Of a stretch of DNA of 64,000 nt, positions 31,772 through 43,700 are shown in pieces. Origin of the DNA: Siphonodentalium dalli (lineage: Eukaryota > Mollusca > Scaphopoda > Gadilida > Siphonodentaliidae). Within the stretch, counting starts at the first letter, position 1; each line of letters begins with the position of its first letter. A program made the translations under genes and the position numbers. Under the pieces are notes generated by a model that was given only the letters and a program-made list of their open reading frames with translations, was not told the origin of the DNA and did no database searches. The stretch lies in contig CP136063.1 of the NCBI GenBank assembly GCA_032622095.1, positions 218,257,982-218,321,981 on the forward strand, given 5' to 3'.

Positions 31772-34700
31772 TAGTGTGGTCGTGGTACGCAAAAAAAGGG
31801 GTCAACCCAGAAGAAATTGGTATAGAAGCGATCTCGGTGTCATTCAACGCGGGAGAATCTCTGCTACAACATATCCAAAATCCGCTAAAATCCGCTTTGG
31901 GCAAAATCCAGGATCCAAGATGGCGTCCAACATGGCCGCCTTTAGTCAAAAGAGATTCTGACTGAGATTAATTCGACATAATGAGAACAAATGTTGCCAT
32001 ATTAATACAAATGTATACATTTTTGCGAAGGTAAAGTATTATGCCACATATCTATAGAAAAAATGGAACCCCTCGCCCCAGATGGCTGCCAAAATGGTGG
32101 CCTAAACTCGAAAATTTGAAATTTTTGCCTAATATCTTAAAGATCAATTCCTGTTGTTTGATAATGGTTCAGACTGGCGACAATGATTAGTCATATTCAT
32201 GTTAATTCATCATTGGAGCAATGAAAGATACCATAAATGGGGTCCCAGCCTCATATACACCCTCAAAAATTTGATTTTACAGAACGCGGTATAAAATTCC
32301 ACAAAAATCGCCATTGGGATTCCAGTCGTATATCAACAAGAAATGGACAGAACTGTACAATGTAAGTTGGGCATACCATTATCTATAATTACTCCAATTC
32401 AATGAAACCCAAATTGGCGCTTTGTCTTAAAATGGCGGTCAAAATATGGAAAATGGCAGATATTTAGAATGGTCGTCAGAGGGTTAGACCCAGAAGGAAT
32501 TGGTAAAGAAACGGTTTTGTTGTCATTCGACGCGGGAGAATCTCGTGTATAACATATCCAAAATCCGCTAAAATCCGCTTTGGGGAAAATACAGAATTCA
32601 AGATGGCGTCCAACATGGTCGCCAATAATAATGAAAATGGCAAATATGTAGTTATTCACGAAAACCCATTCGACAAAACGCCAATTCGGCACCAATACAC
32701 ATCATTGATTGAAATCAATGTTTTTTGTGGGCATGAGTAGCCAATCACGATTCAAAATGCTAAGATGGCTACCAAAATGGCCACCGAAAATTGTCGAAAT
32801 TTAAGTTCTGCTCAGAGGAAAGCCGAAACAACACTTCGGCTGTGAGCTAACGATGACAGACCTATTAAACATGTTGCCAATAATCTACTACCACAATCAG
32901 TTCAGCCCGAAATGTTCCAACTAAGCAGTATCTACTGCAGGATCCAACACGATGTCCACTTATTACGAGGGACTATCTGGAAATTAATTAAAAAGAAATT
33001 AAATTGCTACGAATCTGGATTATTTGAAAACACAGTGTCAACATTTCTACTTCTAAGTCCGGAAGCATCAGGCTATAATAGGTTTTCCAGTGCTGGCGAA
33101 AGTGAAAAGGACAGGAGGGAAAAGCGAATAATCTGGGGTTTACTTAATTGGTGGGCAAGTTGGTTATCGGAGCTGGGGAGTTTCAAAGTAAAATTATTTT
33201 CTTCAATATCAAGAGGAAAAATGAAAATTCGCACGTACATTGTATACCCTTCAAACTTTATGTGACAATTCCGTGTCATGCGATTGTGGGTATATACATG
33301 TGGATAGAAACATTCTAGTACATATATATATATAGACGCACCTATATCTTCTACACATTTAGTGAATTTCATCAATGATATGTAGACACAATGTGCGTCA
33401 CGGCTGGATCTGACCCGTAGGCGTAAAGGTATCAACCATTTAGCTTGATTAACTGGCATTTCAAGGTTGTCATTGGATAGAAATGCCACATGAACATGGT
33501 GATTAACAACATGTTTGTCTAAGAAATGTGAACAATGAACATGTTATTTTCCGGATGTTAGACAATCAAAACTGCCACATAAGGCGTTCATCCATGCTCA
33601 TCAGAGCACGAAATATGTGCAAATTAATGACACGAAAACTATTTCATGCGGACGACGTACTCTAGACCTACATCCAACGTCATTTCCTATTAACTTTTAT
33701 TGTTTGTACGGACGGTTTCGAGGTTTGAAAATCCCGCTTGTCCAAGAAAACCTCCACATACTTACGGAGTCAGTCGATGTGTAAACAATGTATGGGGATA
33801 GTTTCTTCATACATATATGTATTTGGCACACGTATAAGAGAACATAAGAGATCACCATTTACCGGAGAGTTGATATCTGGGAAGAGATCAGAGTAAAACT
33901 ACTTTTCTTACATGTCGAAATGGGGAATCCATGGGCTACATTTAGTTCCAGGTTGAAACTTGAAAATGATGGCCGAGCCCGAATAGTTCATATTTCGTCG
34001 CATCAGTGCTATAATGTAACCTACATTTTCAACTTTCCGAGAAAATGAAGGTTGAAGTTTTTAGACAACATTTCTCCTAATGTTGACAAAGCATGACGTA
34101 TTGTTGTATTTATCCCAATGAAAACTGACATTAGCTGTTCATTGAACCACATATTGTTTTCTGTTTATTCCCTCGTTTTCTTTTAAAAAACAATAGCTTT
34201 TTTGGAGATATGACATTTTGCGTATGCCAGCGACGATTCGTTTCCGTGCTATAATGAAGTTGTGCTAATAAATGCAGATTAAGCTAAATATGGTGGCAAT
34301 CGCATGTGTCTATGAACTAAAAAGTGCATATTCTACACTATGAAAATTCACCCATGTGCATCATCATACAGAAATGTGTGGAACAATCACAAAATTTAAA
34401 TCACCAAATGATCACGTGACTAACATGGAGATACTGCCATATAGCACACATTTTAGAATTCACAAACACAAAACAGAAGTCACGTGGACAACCTGAAGCG
34501 TCCGATTGGCTGCTGTTGGACATACGACCTCATAGCACGAATAATTGTAAAGATAGCTGGAGATACGACATTTGCTTCACTGGTTTGTGCGAATATTTGT
34601 CATCCAATGCAAGGACAGTTTGGCCCATCGGATTGGATTTTTTCTCACGATTCGAATGGTATCAAATACTCATTTCCCGCCATAATGGATATACGACATT

Positions 34701-36018
34701 ATAGCACCGATGAGTCGAGATTTTGTCAACCCGCGGGAAGCCACCAAAAGATTGAAAATAAATAGTTTTGATGTATATGAGCCAACTATCAACTGCATCC
34801 ACCACTCACAACTTCCATTATGTGATAAGCTGGGCAGCGTCTACCATTTTCGTTTTGGAAGCCATATTAGATAAAATTTATTGTTTCTTTTGGTCTATTT
34901 GAGATGGAATGTTCACAAATAAAAGAAAATATCAATTATTTTGTAGACAAGATCTGCTCATCCCTAAATATCAAATGTGACCAGAACCCCAAAGTCGATT
35001 TTGGTCAAATTTCATACCGCATTCGTTATAACTTATTAGTGAAGGACCGGAGTAAACTATGATCTAATCTATTAGAAATGTCATTGCTGTAATGATCATC
35101 GAAAGAATATACCCATTGTTTCCCAGTTCAGAGAGCAACAAGTGATAAACAGAAGTGATAGAAAATAGTATTTTTCACATCGGGTGGCCATTTTTGGTAC
35201 TGATTTTTAAGTTTTTACATAGAGCTAGCATAATGGCATCATAAAGAGGTATACATTCGTATTTATTTAGTCAATTTTATTCATCAACCACTACTTATAA
35301 TGGATTGAATGACACTGTGATCAATATCCGCCATTTTCCATATTTTGACCGCCATTTTGGCAGCCATTTTGAGACAAAGCGCCAATTTGGGTTTCATTGA
35401 ATTGGAGTATTTATAGATATTGGTATGCCCAACTTACATTGTACAGTTCTGCCCATTTCTTGTTGATATATGACTGTAATCACAATGGAGAGTTTTGTGG
35501 AATTTTATACCGCGTTCTGTAAAATCGAATTTTTGAGGGTGTAGATGAGTCTGGGACCCCATTTATGGTATCTTTCATTGCTCCAATGATGAATTAACAT
35601 GAATATGACTAATCAATGTCGCCAGTCTGAACCATTATCAAACAACAGGAATTGATCTTTAAGATATTAGGCAAAAACTTCAAATGTTCGAGTTTAGGCC
35701 GCCATTTTGGCGGCCATCTGGGACGATGGGTTCCATTTTTGCCATAAACAGGTGGCACAACATTTTACCTTTGCAAAAATGTATACATTTGTATACATAT
35801 GACAACATTTGTTCTCACTGTTATCGAATTAATCTCAGTCAGAGTATCTTTTGACTAACGGCAGCCATGTTGGACGCCATCTTGGATCCTGAATTTTGCC
35901 CAAAGCGGATTTTAGCGGATTTTGGATATGTTATACACGAGATTCTCCCGCGTCGAATGACACCAAAACCGCTTCTATACCAATTTCTTCCGGGTCGAAC
36001 CCTCTGACGACCACACTA
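31772..36018. mobile_element. 4.25-kb TAGTG/CACTA foldback element inserted in satellite
   Basis: The left end is TAGTGTGGTCGT, the right end is ACGACCACACTA, and TAA lies on both sides. The satellite consensus CTATACTAAAGCATC proves that TAA is a 3-bp TSD. The inverted arms of about 700 bp share AGAAATTGGTATAGAAGC, CGGGAGAATCTC, ATCCGCTAAAATCCGCTTTG, CAAGATGGCGTCCAACATGG, ACATTTGTTCTCA and TTATCAAACAACAGGAATTGATC. A second copy of the terminal block begins internally at 32471. The middle (32640-35160) is not inverted and encodes nothing recognisable. The ends match the 21960-28516 element, so this is probably a non-autonomous relative. Confidence 0.85.
32471..32625 (+). repeat. Internal duplicate of the element terminus
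   Basis: GGTCGTCAGAGGGTTAGACCCAGAAGGAATTGGTAAAGAAACGG..CGGGAGAATCTCGTG..CAAGATGGCGTCCAACATGG repeats the start of the 31772 element 700 bp farther in, without the terminal TAGTG. Confidence 0.8.
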
Positions 36019-36835
36019 TAAAGCAACAATGATGAGTATATAGTTATCCCATATGAAATGTTCAAATAATAAGTTTACCATTTCTACACTAAAGCATCAT
36101 ATCATTGATGAGTATATAGATATCCCATAGGAAATGTTCAGATAACAAGTTTAACCCTTTCTATACCAAAGCATCATTGATGAGTAGTTATCCCATAGGA
36201 CATGTTAAGATCAAAAAATAAGTTTAACCCTTTCTATACTAAAGCATCATTGATGGGTACTTATCCCATATGAAATGTTCAGATAATAAGTTTAACCCTT
36301 TCTAGACTAAAGCATAATTGATGAGTAGTTATCCCAAGGAAATGTTCAGATAATAAGTTTAACCCTTTCTACACTAAAGCATCATTGATGAGTAGTTATC
36401 CAGTAGGATATGTTCAGATAATGAAGTTTATCCCTGTCTATACCAATGCATCATTGATGAGTAGTTATCCCATATGAGATGTTCAGATAAGTTTAATCTT
36501 TCTATAATAAAGCATCATTGATGAGTAGTTATCCCAAGGAAATGCTCAGATAATAGGTTTAACCCTTTCTACACTAAAGCATCATTGATGAGTAGTTATC
36601 CGAAATGAAATGTTCAGATAATATGTTTAACCCTTTCTATACTAAAGCATAATTGATGGGTATATAGTTATCCCATATGAAATGTTCTGATAATACGTTT
36701 AACCCTTTCTACACTAAAGTATCATATCATTGATGAGTATGTAGTTATCCCATAGAAAATGTTCTGATAATACGTTTAACCCTTTCTACACTAAAGCATC
36801 ATACCACTGGTGAGTATATAGTTATCCCATAGCCT
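36019..36835 (+). repeat. ~67-70 bp satellite array, block 2 (right of insertion)
   Basis: Continuation of the 31036 array. Several units carry a GAGTATATAGTTATCC variant and doubled ATCATATCATTG segments. Confidence 0.9.
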
Positions 36836-36938
36836 GTTACAAGCCATAGCGCGGATCCTTTCTTTACCTAATGGATTTTCCAAGTCAGTTAAAAAGCGTG
36901 CATCGGAATGGTCTATTATTCATTTGGAGGGGTGTTAA

Positions 36939-37571
36939 AGGAGTACTGTACACAGAGATAGGCAATTTTTGTATTTACTCCCATTGACATAACTTTCAAG
37001 TTAGATTGTGTTCGTGTTATATGAGTTTCGTATAAACCTAATTTAGCGACGAAAATATTGATCTTGGAAATACAAATATTACGATTTCAAACTACGCGCC
37101 ATGTTTTGGACCTTCACCGGAGAAAACGCAGGTTGCAGGATGAACCGGAAGTTCAATTGATGCGTGCAATCTCTTCGATCGAACAATCTCACCCCCTATA
37201 CAAATACTTGACGCTTTATGAATGTTGTTTCTTCTCTTTTTCCCCCAAATTGGTTATAGCGGGACTTCCTTTTGCATGTAACATGTTTTGTTCGCAACTC
37301 AATAATGTTCGTCGTAAACGGCCATCGATAAAAGACACCCAACATGTGAGATTTCAAGAACGGTAACTCGTAATGGCATAATTCGCCATTTTATGACTCC
37401 AGCCATAAATTCATTTATATTAAATAATTCAATTTGACTTTTATGATAGCCTGTTAACCGGAACGTTTTCAGTAGACATCGTCGACTCAAATACGTTATT
37501 TTAAAATATAATATTGATATTAGATCGCAATTGTTACCGGGAATTTATTGAAATTGGCGTACAGTACCCAT
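36939..37571. mobile_element. TTAA MITE (633 bp) with in-window empty site
   Basis: The ends AGGAGTACTGTAC and GTACAGTACCCAT are flanked by TTAA at 36935-36938 and 37572-37575. The related core at 5891-6260 reads GGGGTGTTAAGGGGTGA with a single TTAA at 5978-5981, the exact pre-insertion site. The right ~200 bp is homologous to the 15695 MITE. Confidence 0.9.
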
Positions 37572-37879
37572 TTAAGGGGTGAACATGTTTAGATATAAAA
37601 AAAAGTTCAACAAACGTTGTTCAACTTATTATCTAAATATTTCCTATTGGATAACTACTCGTCAATGCGTGGTGCTAATTAGAAAATTAAGGGGCGAAAA
37701 TTGGGACAGATTTTCAAGATTGATCTGAGTTAAGGGACATCTCAATGTGCCATTCCGATCGATACATGGCCACTTCGATAACAAATGAGAATTTGTTCAT
37801 TCACCGAAGCAAGCACATAGGAAGCAATGAACACCAATATATATATAGTGAACCCATGCTATATATCCATGTTTTCTAA

Positions 37880-38540
37880 AACGACATTAACCCTTTCTGT
37901 ACACTAAAGCATCATTGGTGAGTAGTTATCCATAGGAAATGTTCAGCTAATAAGTTTAACCGGTTATACACTAAAGCATCATTGATGAGTAGTTATCCCA
38001 TGGGAAATGTTCAGATAATAAGTTCAACACTTTCTATACTAAAGCATCATTGATGCGTATATAGTTATCCCATAAGAAATGTTCAGATAATAAGTTAAAC
38101 CCTTTCTATACTAAAGTATCATTGATGAGTATATAGTTATGCCATAGGAAATGTTCAGATAATAAGTTTAACCCGTTCTATACTAAAGCATCATTGATGA
38201 GTAGTTATCCCATAGGAAATGTTCATATAATAAGTTTAACCCTTTCTATACTAAAGCATCATTGGTGTGTATATATTTATCCCATATGAAATGTTCAGAT
38301 AATAAGTTGAACCCGTTCTATACTAAAGCATAATTGATGAATAGTTATCCCTTAGGAAATGTTCAGATTATAAGTTTAACCCTTTCTATACCAATGTATC
38401 ATTGATGTGTTGTTATCCCTTAGGAAATGTTCAGATAATAAGTTTAACCCTTTCTGTACTAAAGTATCATTGATGAGTAGTTATCCCTTATAATGTTTAG
38501 ATAATAAGTTCAACAGACTATTTCTTGAACTTATTATCTG
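37880..38540 (+). repeat. ~67-70 bp satellite array, block 3
   Basis: About nine units of the satellite. The last TAATAAGTTCAA is followed by an inverted TTGAACTTATTATCTGAACATTT, giving a small terminal hairpin at 38497-38550. Confidence 0.9.
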
Positions 38541-38690
38541 AACATTTCTCTCAATAAATATAGGGTTCCTTCTGCACTTTTATTTACATGAAGTCTCCTT
38601 TTATCACCTTAACATCCCTCCAAATTAATAATATATCATTCCAATGTACACGTTTTAATTGATTCGCAGAATCCATTTAGTATAGAAAAG

Positions 38691-39600
38691 ATTAAGAGTA
38701 CGTTCACGCGTGCACTCGTGAGGTTAAGAGTATGTATGTTCTTACATGAACTCGTAAGGTTAAGAGTACGTTCACACATGAACTCGTAAGGTTAAGAGTA
38801 CGTTCACCCATGCAGTCGTAAGGTTAAGAGTACGTTCACGCATGCAGTCGTAAGGTTAAGAGTACGTTCACGCATGCAGTCGTAAGGTTAAGAGTACGTT
38901 CACACATGTACTCGTAAGGTTAAGAGTACGTTCACCCATGCAGTCGTAAGGTTAAGAGTACGTTCACACATGTACTCGTAAGGTTAAGAGTACGTTCACG
39001 CATGCAGTCGTAAGGTTAATAGTACGTTCTTACATGAACTCGTAAGGTTAAGAGTACGTTCACACATGCAGTCGTAAGGTTAAGAGTACGTTCACACATG
39101 CACTCGTAAGGTTAAGAGTACGTTCACACATGCACTCGTAAGGGTAGGAGTACGTTTACAAATGCAGTCGTACTGTTAAGAGTACGTTCACACATGCAGT
39201 CGTAAGGTTAAGGGTACATTCACACACATGCAGTCGTAAGGTTAATAGTACGTTCACACATGCAGTCGTAAGGTTAAGGGTACGTTCACACATGCAGTCG
39301 TAAGGTTAAGGGTACATTCACACATGCAGTCGTAAGGTTAAGAGTACGTTCACACATGCAGTCGTAAGGTTAAGAGTACGTTCACACATGCAGTCGTAAG
39401 GTTAAGAGTACGTTCACACATGCAATCGTAAGGCTGAGAGTACGTTCACACATGCACTCGTAAGGTTAGGAGTACGTTCACGCATGCACTCGTAAGGTTA
39501 AGGGTACATTCACACATGCACTCGTAATGTTAAGACTACGTTCACACATGCACTCGTAATGTTAAGACTACGTTCACAAATGCACTCGTAAGGTTGCACG
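38691..39600 (+). repeat. 32-bp satellite array
   Basis: Roughly 28 tandem copies of a 32-bp unit, GTAAGGTTAAGAGTACGTTC followed by ACACATGCAGTC. Variants are CTC for GTC at the end and CGC/CCC/TTA within ACACATG. There are no spacers and no conserved flank, so it is not a CRISPR array. Confidence 0.95.
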
Positions 39601-40240
39601 GTATATTTTGCAGGCTTTAAGTCGAGAAAACCATATTTTGCCAGAATATGAATGGAAACAATCATATTAAATACATATGTACCGAAGCTAACGACATGAT
39701 GAATCACATTTCTGTAGTTCCACATATAATGGTGCTTTACTGACATATGCCTTCAAATGCCCGTATGCTTGCTTCTTGCGAATAATTGTCGGTATCATCG
39801 CTACAGGTTGAATCTACATAAATCGTAAGCTTTGGTAATTTAAAAATGCATTTTATATGCATGTTACTTTTCTATTATGGCACCATATGGTTTTCTACGA
39901 CGAAATTCCCAAAACACATACAGTGGAAACTTGCGAGTCCATGTGTGAGCGCAACCTTAGTCTACTGTACATACTCTTGTCCTGCAGTCGGCATCTTTCA
40001 CTTCGGGTATAAGCTTTGTCCCCCGTCTCGGAACTTTCTCGAAAGATATATAGAATTGTTTTTGAAAACAATGTTTATTCTAAAATTAAATATGTACTAT
40101 AATGAGACAGACTACATAATGTTACACTACATTTGACAGTTATAGATACTGGGTGAATATGTGGTAATTGAATTCAATATATGTCTTATGGTATAAATCA
40201 TAGTATCGGAGTCATAAATCTGCTTAGGACTCAGCTTCTC
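39601..40240. other. Unassigned sequence
   Basis: Frames at 39510-39746 (minus) and 39846-40136 (plus) have no recognisable domain. The plus frame starts with a hydrophobic MHFICMLLFYYG segment, but nothing further supports a gene. Confidence 0.35.
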
Positions 40241-40590
40241 TGAAAACTATCTTTATTGTCAAATTAAAAAGTTTTTTTAGTTTCTTTGGAAATTTCTTCA
40301 CAAAGATTCTTTTTTAGTTTAGTTTTTCTATATCATCAAATTGGCAGACGACATATTCCATAATCGAGGTACCCAATGGGTGCACATCACCATATTCACC
40401 ATCTGGGAAATTAAATCTGAGTCAAGTTCCCCATAGCAGATGAGACAATGTAGAATGAGATCCCCATAGGGTGAATTTGGTGACGCTAATCCGCTGTGCG
40501 TGGTAGCGTAATGATTAAATTCACCTTCTGGGAGCCTAATTCTGCAAATGACCAGGTACCATATTCTCAGGCCTGTCTGGGGTTTTAGTA
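40241..40590 (+). repeat. Repeat core, copy 1 (precedes ~34-bp satellite)
   Basis: AAATTGGCAGACGACATATTCC..ATCGAGGTACCCAATGGGTG..CATCTGGG..AGAATGAGATCCCCATAGGG..TTCTGCAAATGACC..CCATATTCTCA aligns through about 350 bp with 43356-43700. Both copies lead directly into or out of tandem arrays. Confidence 0.85.
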
Positions 40591-42725
40591 AAATGTTATC
40601 AAATAATCTGAAGGTAAATTCTATGTTAAAAACAAATCATCTGAAGGTAAATTCTATGTTAAAAACAAATCATCTGAAGGTAAATTCTATGTTAAAAAAC
40701 ATCTTCTGAAGGTAAATTCTATGTTAAAAAACATCTTCTGAAGGTAAATTCTATGTTAAAAATCAAATCATCTGAAGGTAAATTCTATGTTAAAAAATCA
40801 AATCATCTGAAGGTAAATTCTATGTTAAAAAACAAATCATCTGAATGTAAATTCTATGTTAAAAAACAAATCATCTGAAGGTAAATTCTATGTTAAAAAA
40901 CAAATCAACTGAAGGTAAATTCTATGTTAAAAAACAAATCATCTGAAGGTAAATTCTATGTTAAAAAACAAATAATCTGAAGGTCAATTCTATGTTAAAA
41001 AATCAAATCATCTGAAGGTCAATTCTATGTTAAAAAATCAAATCATCTGAAGGTAAATTCTATGTTAAAACACAAATCATCTGAAGGTAAATTCTATATT
41101 AAAAACAAATCATCTGAAGGTAAATTCTATGTTAAAAAACATCTTCTGAAGGTAAATTCTATGTTAAAAAACAAATCATCTGAAGGTAAATTCTATGTTA
41201 AAAAACATCTTCTGAAGGTAAATTCTATGTTAAAAAACAAATCATCTGAAGGTAAATTCTATGTTAAAAAACATCTTCTGAAGGTAAATTCTATGTTAAA
41301 AATCAAATCATCTGAAGGTAAATTCTATGTTAAAAAACAAATCATCTGAAGGTAAATTCTATGTTAAAAAACATCTTCTGAAGGTATATTCTATGTTAAA
41401 AAACATCATCTGAAGGTAAATTCTATGTTAAAAAACATCTCCTGAAGGTCAATTCTATGTTAAAAAATCAAATAATCTGAAGGTAAATTCTATGTTAAAA
41501 AACAAATCATCTGAAGGTAAATTCTATGTTAAAAATCAAATCATCTGAAGGTAAATTCTATGTTAAAAAACATCTTCTGAAGGTAAATTCTATGTTAAAA
41601 AACAAATCATCTGAAGGTAAATTCTATGTTAAAAAACATCTTCTGAAGGTAAATTCTATGTTAAAATATCAAATCATCCGAAGGTAAATTCTATGTTAAA
41701 AACAAATCATCTGAAGGTAAATTCTATGTTAAAAAACATCTTCTGAAGGTAAATTCTATGTTAAAAAACAAATCATCTGAAGGTAAATTCTATAGGCAAA
41801 TTCTATATTAAAAAACATCATCAGAAGGTAAATTCTATGTTAAAAAACAAATCATCTGAAGGTAAATTATATGTTAAAAACATCATCTGAAGGTAAATTA
41901 TATGTTAAAAAATCAAATCATCTGATGGTAAATTTTATGTTAAAAAATCAAATCATCTGATGGTAAATTATATGTTAAAAACATCTTCTGAAGGTAAATT
42001 CTATGTTAAAAAACAAATTATCTGAAGGTAAATTCTATGTTAAAAAACAAATCATCTGAAGGTAAATTCTATGTTAAAAATCAAATCATCTGAAGGTAAA
42101 TTCTATGTTAAAAAACATCTTCTGAAGGTAAATTCTATGTTAAAAAACATCTTCTGAAGGTAAATTCTATGTTAAAAAACAAATCATCTGAAGGTAAATT
42201 CTATGTTAAAAAACATCACCTGAAGGCAAATTCTATATTAAAAAACATCATCAGAAGGTAAATTCTATGTTAAAAAACAAATCATCTGAAGGTAAATTAT
42301 ATGTTAAAAACATCATCTGAAGGTAAATTATATGTTAAAAAATCAAATCGTCTGATGGTAAATTTTATGTTAAAAAATCAAATCATCTGATGGTAAATTA
42401 TATGTTAAAAACATCATCTGAAGGTAAATTCTATGTTAAAAGAACAAATCATCTGAAGGTAAATTCTATGTTAAAAAACAAATCATCTGAAGGTATATTC
42501 TATGTTAAAAAACATCTTCTGAAGGTAAATTCTATGTTAAAAAAACATCACCTGAAGGTAAATTCTATGTTAAAAAAACATCATCTGAAGGTAAATTCTA
42601 TGTTAAAAAAAACAAGTCATCTGAAGGTAAATTCTATGTTAAAAAAACCAAATCATCTGAAGGTAAATTCTATGTTAAAAAAATAAATCATCTGAAGGTA
42701 AATTCTATGTTAAAAAAATGAATCA
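40591..42725 (+). repeat. ~34-bp satellite array
   Basis: About 60 tandem copies of AATCATCTGAAGGTAAATTC followed by TATGTTAAAAAAC, with length variants of 30-37 bp (A-run and CAAATCATC/CATCTTC alternation). Higher-order repetition is visible: the block around 41820-41990 recurs at 42240-42410. The in-frame peptide repeats (SSEGKFYVKK) are artefacts. Confidence 0.95.
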
Positions 42726-42944
42726 TTTGACCGAATCCATATTCAAACTTGATTGTGTCGTTTTTGTGGAGAAACATCAAATAAACAAACACTGGAGTTA
42801 TTAGTCGGAAACAAAATATAACCAAATTTAATTTTAAGTCAAAAAAGAACAAAACCTGACGAGAAAATCACTGGACGGAACCGATAGTCTACTTCGGTTT
42901 TTATTTTTGGCTGAGGCATGGACAAATCATCTTTAGTTCTGATC
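42726..42944. other. Unassigned spacer between arrays
   Basis: No gene or repeat seen. Confidence 0.35.
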
Positions 42945-43355
42945 CGGTGATTCATGGTGTATCTCGGTGATTCGTGGTGTGTCGCGGTGGTTCATGGTGT
43001 GTCGCGGGGATCCATGGGGTGTCGCGGTGATTCGTGTTGTGTCGTGGTGGTTCATGGTGTGCATGTCGCAGTGATTCATGGCGTTCATGTCTCAGTGATT
43101 CATGGTGTGTTGCGGTGCTTCATGGTGTGTCGCGGTGATTCATGGTGTGTCGCGGGGATCCATGGGGTGTCGCGGTGATTCGTGGTGTGTCGCGGTGGTT
43201 CATGGTGTGCATGTCGCAGTGATTCATGGCGTTCATGTCTCAGTGATTCATGGTGTGTTGCGGTGCTTCATGGTGTGTCGCGGTGATTCATGGTGTGTCG
43301 CGGGGATCCATGGTGTGTCGCGGTAATTCATGTTGTGTCGCGGTGATTCATGGAA
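42945..43355 (+). repeat. GGTGATTCATGGTGTGTCGC minisatellite, 148-bp higher-order unit
   Basis: Short units of about 16-20 bp (CGGTGATTCATGGTGTGT) are organised in a 148-bp higher-order repeat: blocks starting near 42954, 43102 and 43250 are nearly identical. The plus-strand frames (VCRGDSWCVAVIHGV-type) arise from this repeat. Confidence 0.95.
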
Positions 43356-43700
43356 CTCATTCTATTTATGCCTCATTTCCTCTGGAAATTATCTTCATTA
43401 ACGAGTTTTTAGATCAATTAAAAACTTTCTTTTTTTTTAGTTTAGATTCTCTATACCCCCAAATTGGCAGGCGAACGTAACATAAATCGAGGTGCCCATT
43501 GGGTGCGTATCACAATATTCATCATATGGGGACATCAATCTAACTTTAGCTCTCCCATCGCAGATTAGGCCAAAGCAGAATGAGATCCTCAGAGGATGAA
43601 ATTAGTGATGCCACCCGCTGTGTGGGGTAGTGTCACTCAATCCACCCTCTGGGGACCTCGTTCTGCAAATGTCCGTCACCATATTCTCACGCCTCTGACG
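43356..43700 (+). repeat. Repeat core, copy 2
   Basis: Aligns with 40241-40590 (AAATTGGCAGGCGAACGTAA, ATCGAGGTGCCCATTGGGTG, AGAATGAGATCCTCAGAGG, TTCTGCAAATGTCCGTCACC). Confidence 0.85.

Larger units (their letters stand above)
36845..38690. mobile_element. TIR-like repeat unit carrying the satellite
   Basis: The left core TTTACCTAATGGATTTTCC..GTGCATCGGAATGGTC..CATTTGGAGGGGTGTT is inverted at the right, about 38605-38690: AACATCCCTCCAAATTAATA..CATTCCAATGTACACG..CAGAATCCATTTAGTATAG. The ~68-bp satellite array (37880-38540) therefore lies inside an inverted-repeat element, and block 1 (5891-6925) is a right-truncated copy. The left core is split by a TTAA MITE. TSD not determined. Confidence 0.6.

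Noticed and set aside
32912-33265. 117-codon plus ORF in the 31772 element
   Set aside because: No recognisable motif, an equally long minus frame overlaps it, and the element otherwise looks non-coding.
31772-36018. Classical CACTA (En/Spm) element
   Set aside because: The 3-bp TSD fits, but the ends run TAGTG..CACTA, opposite to CACTA..TAGTG, and no CACTA transposase is seen.
38691-39600. CRISPR-like array of 32-bp repeats
   Set aside because: Units are contiguous with no unique spacers; this is a eukaryotic satellite.
40591-42725. Open frames with repeated SSEGKFYVKK peptides in the ~34-bp satellite
   Set aside because: The frame changes with each A-run length variant, and the peptides are only the satellite read in different frames.
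42954-43480. Cysteine-rich repeat ORFs (VCRGDSWCVAV)
   Set aside because: They follow the 148-bp minisatellite exactly and have no independent support.
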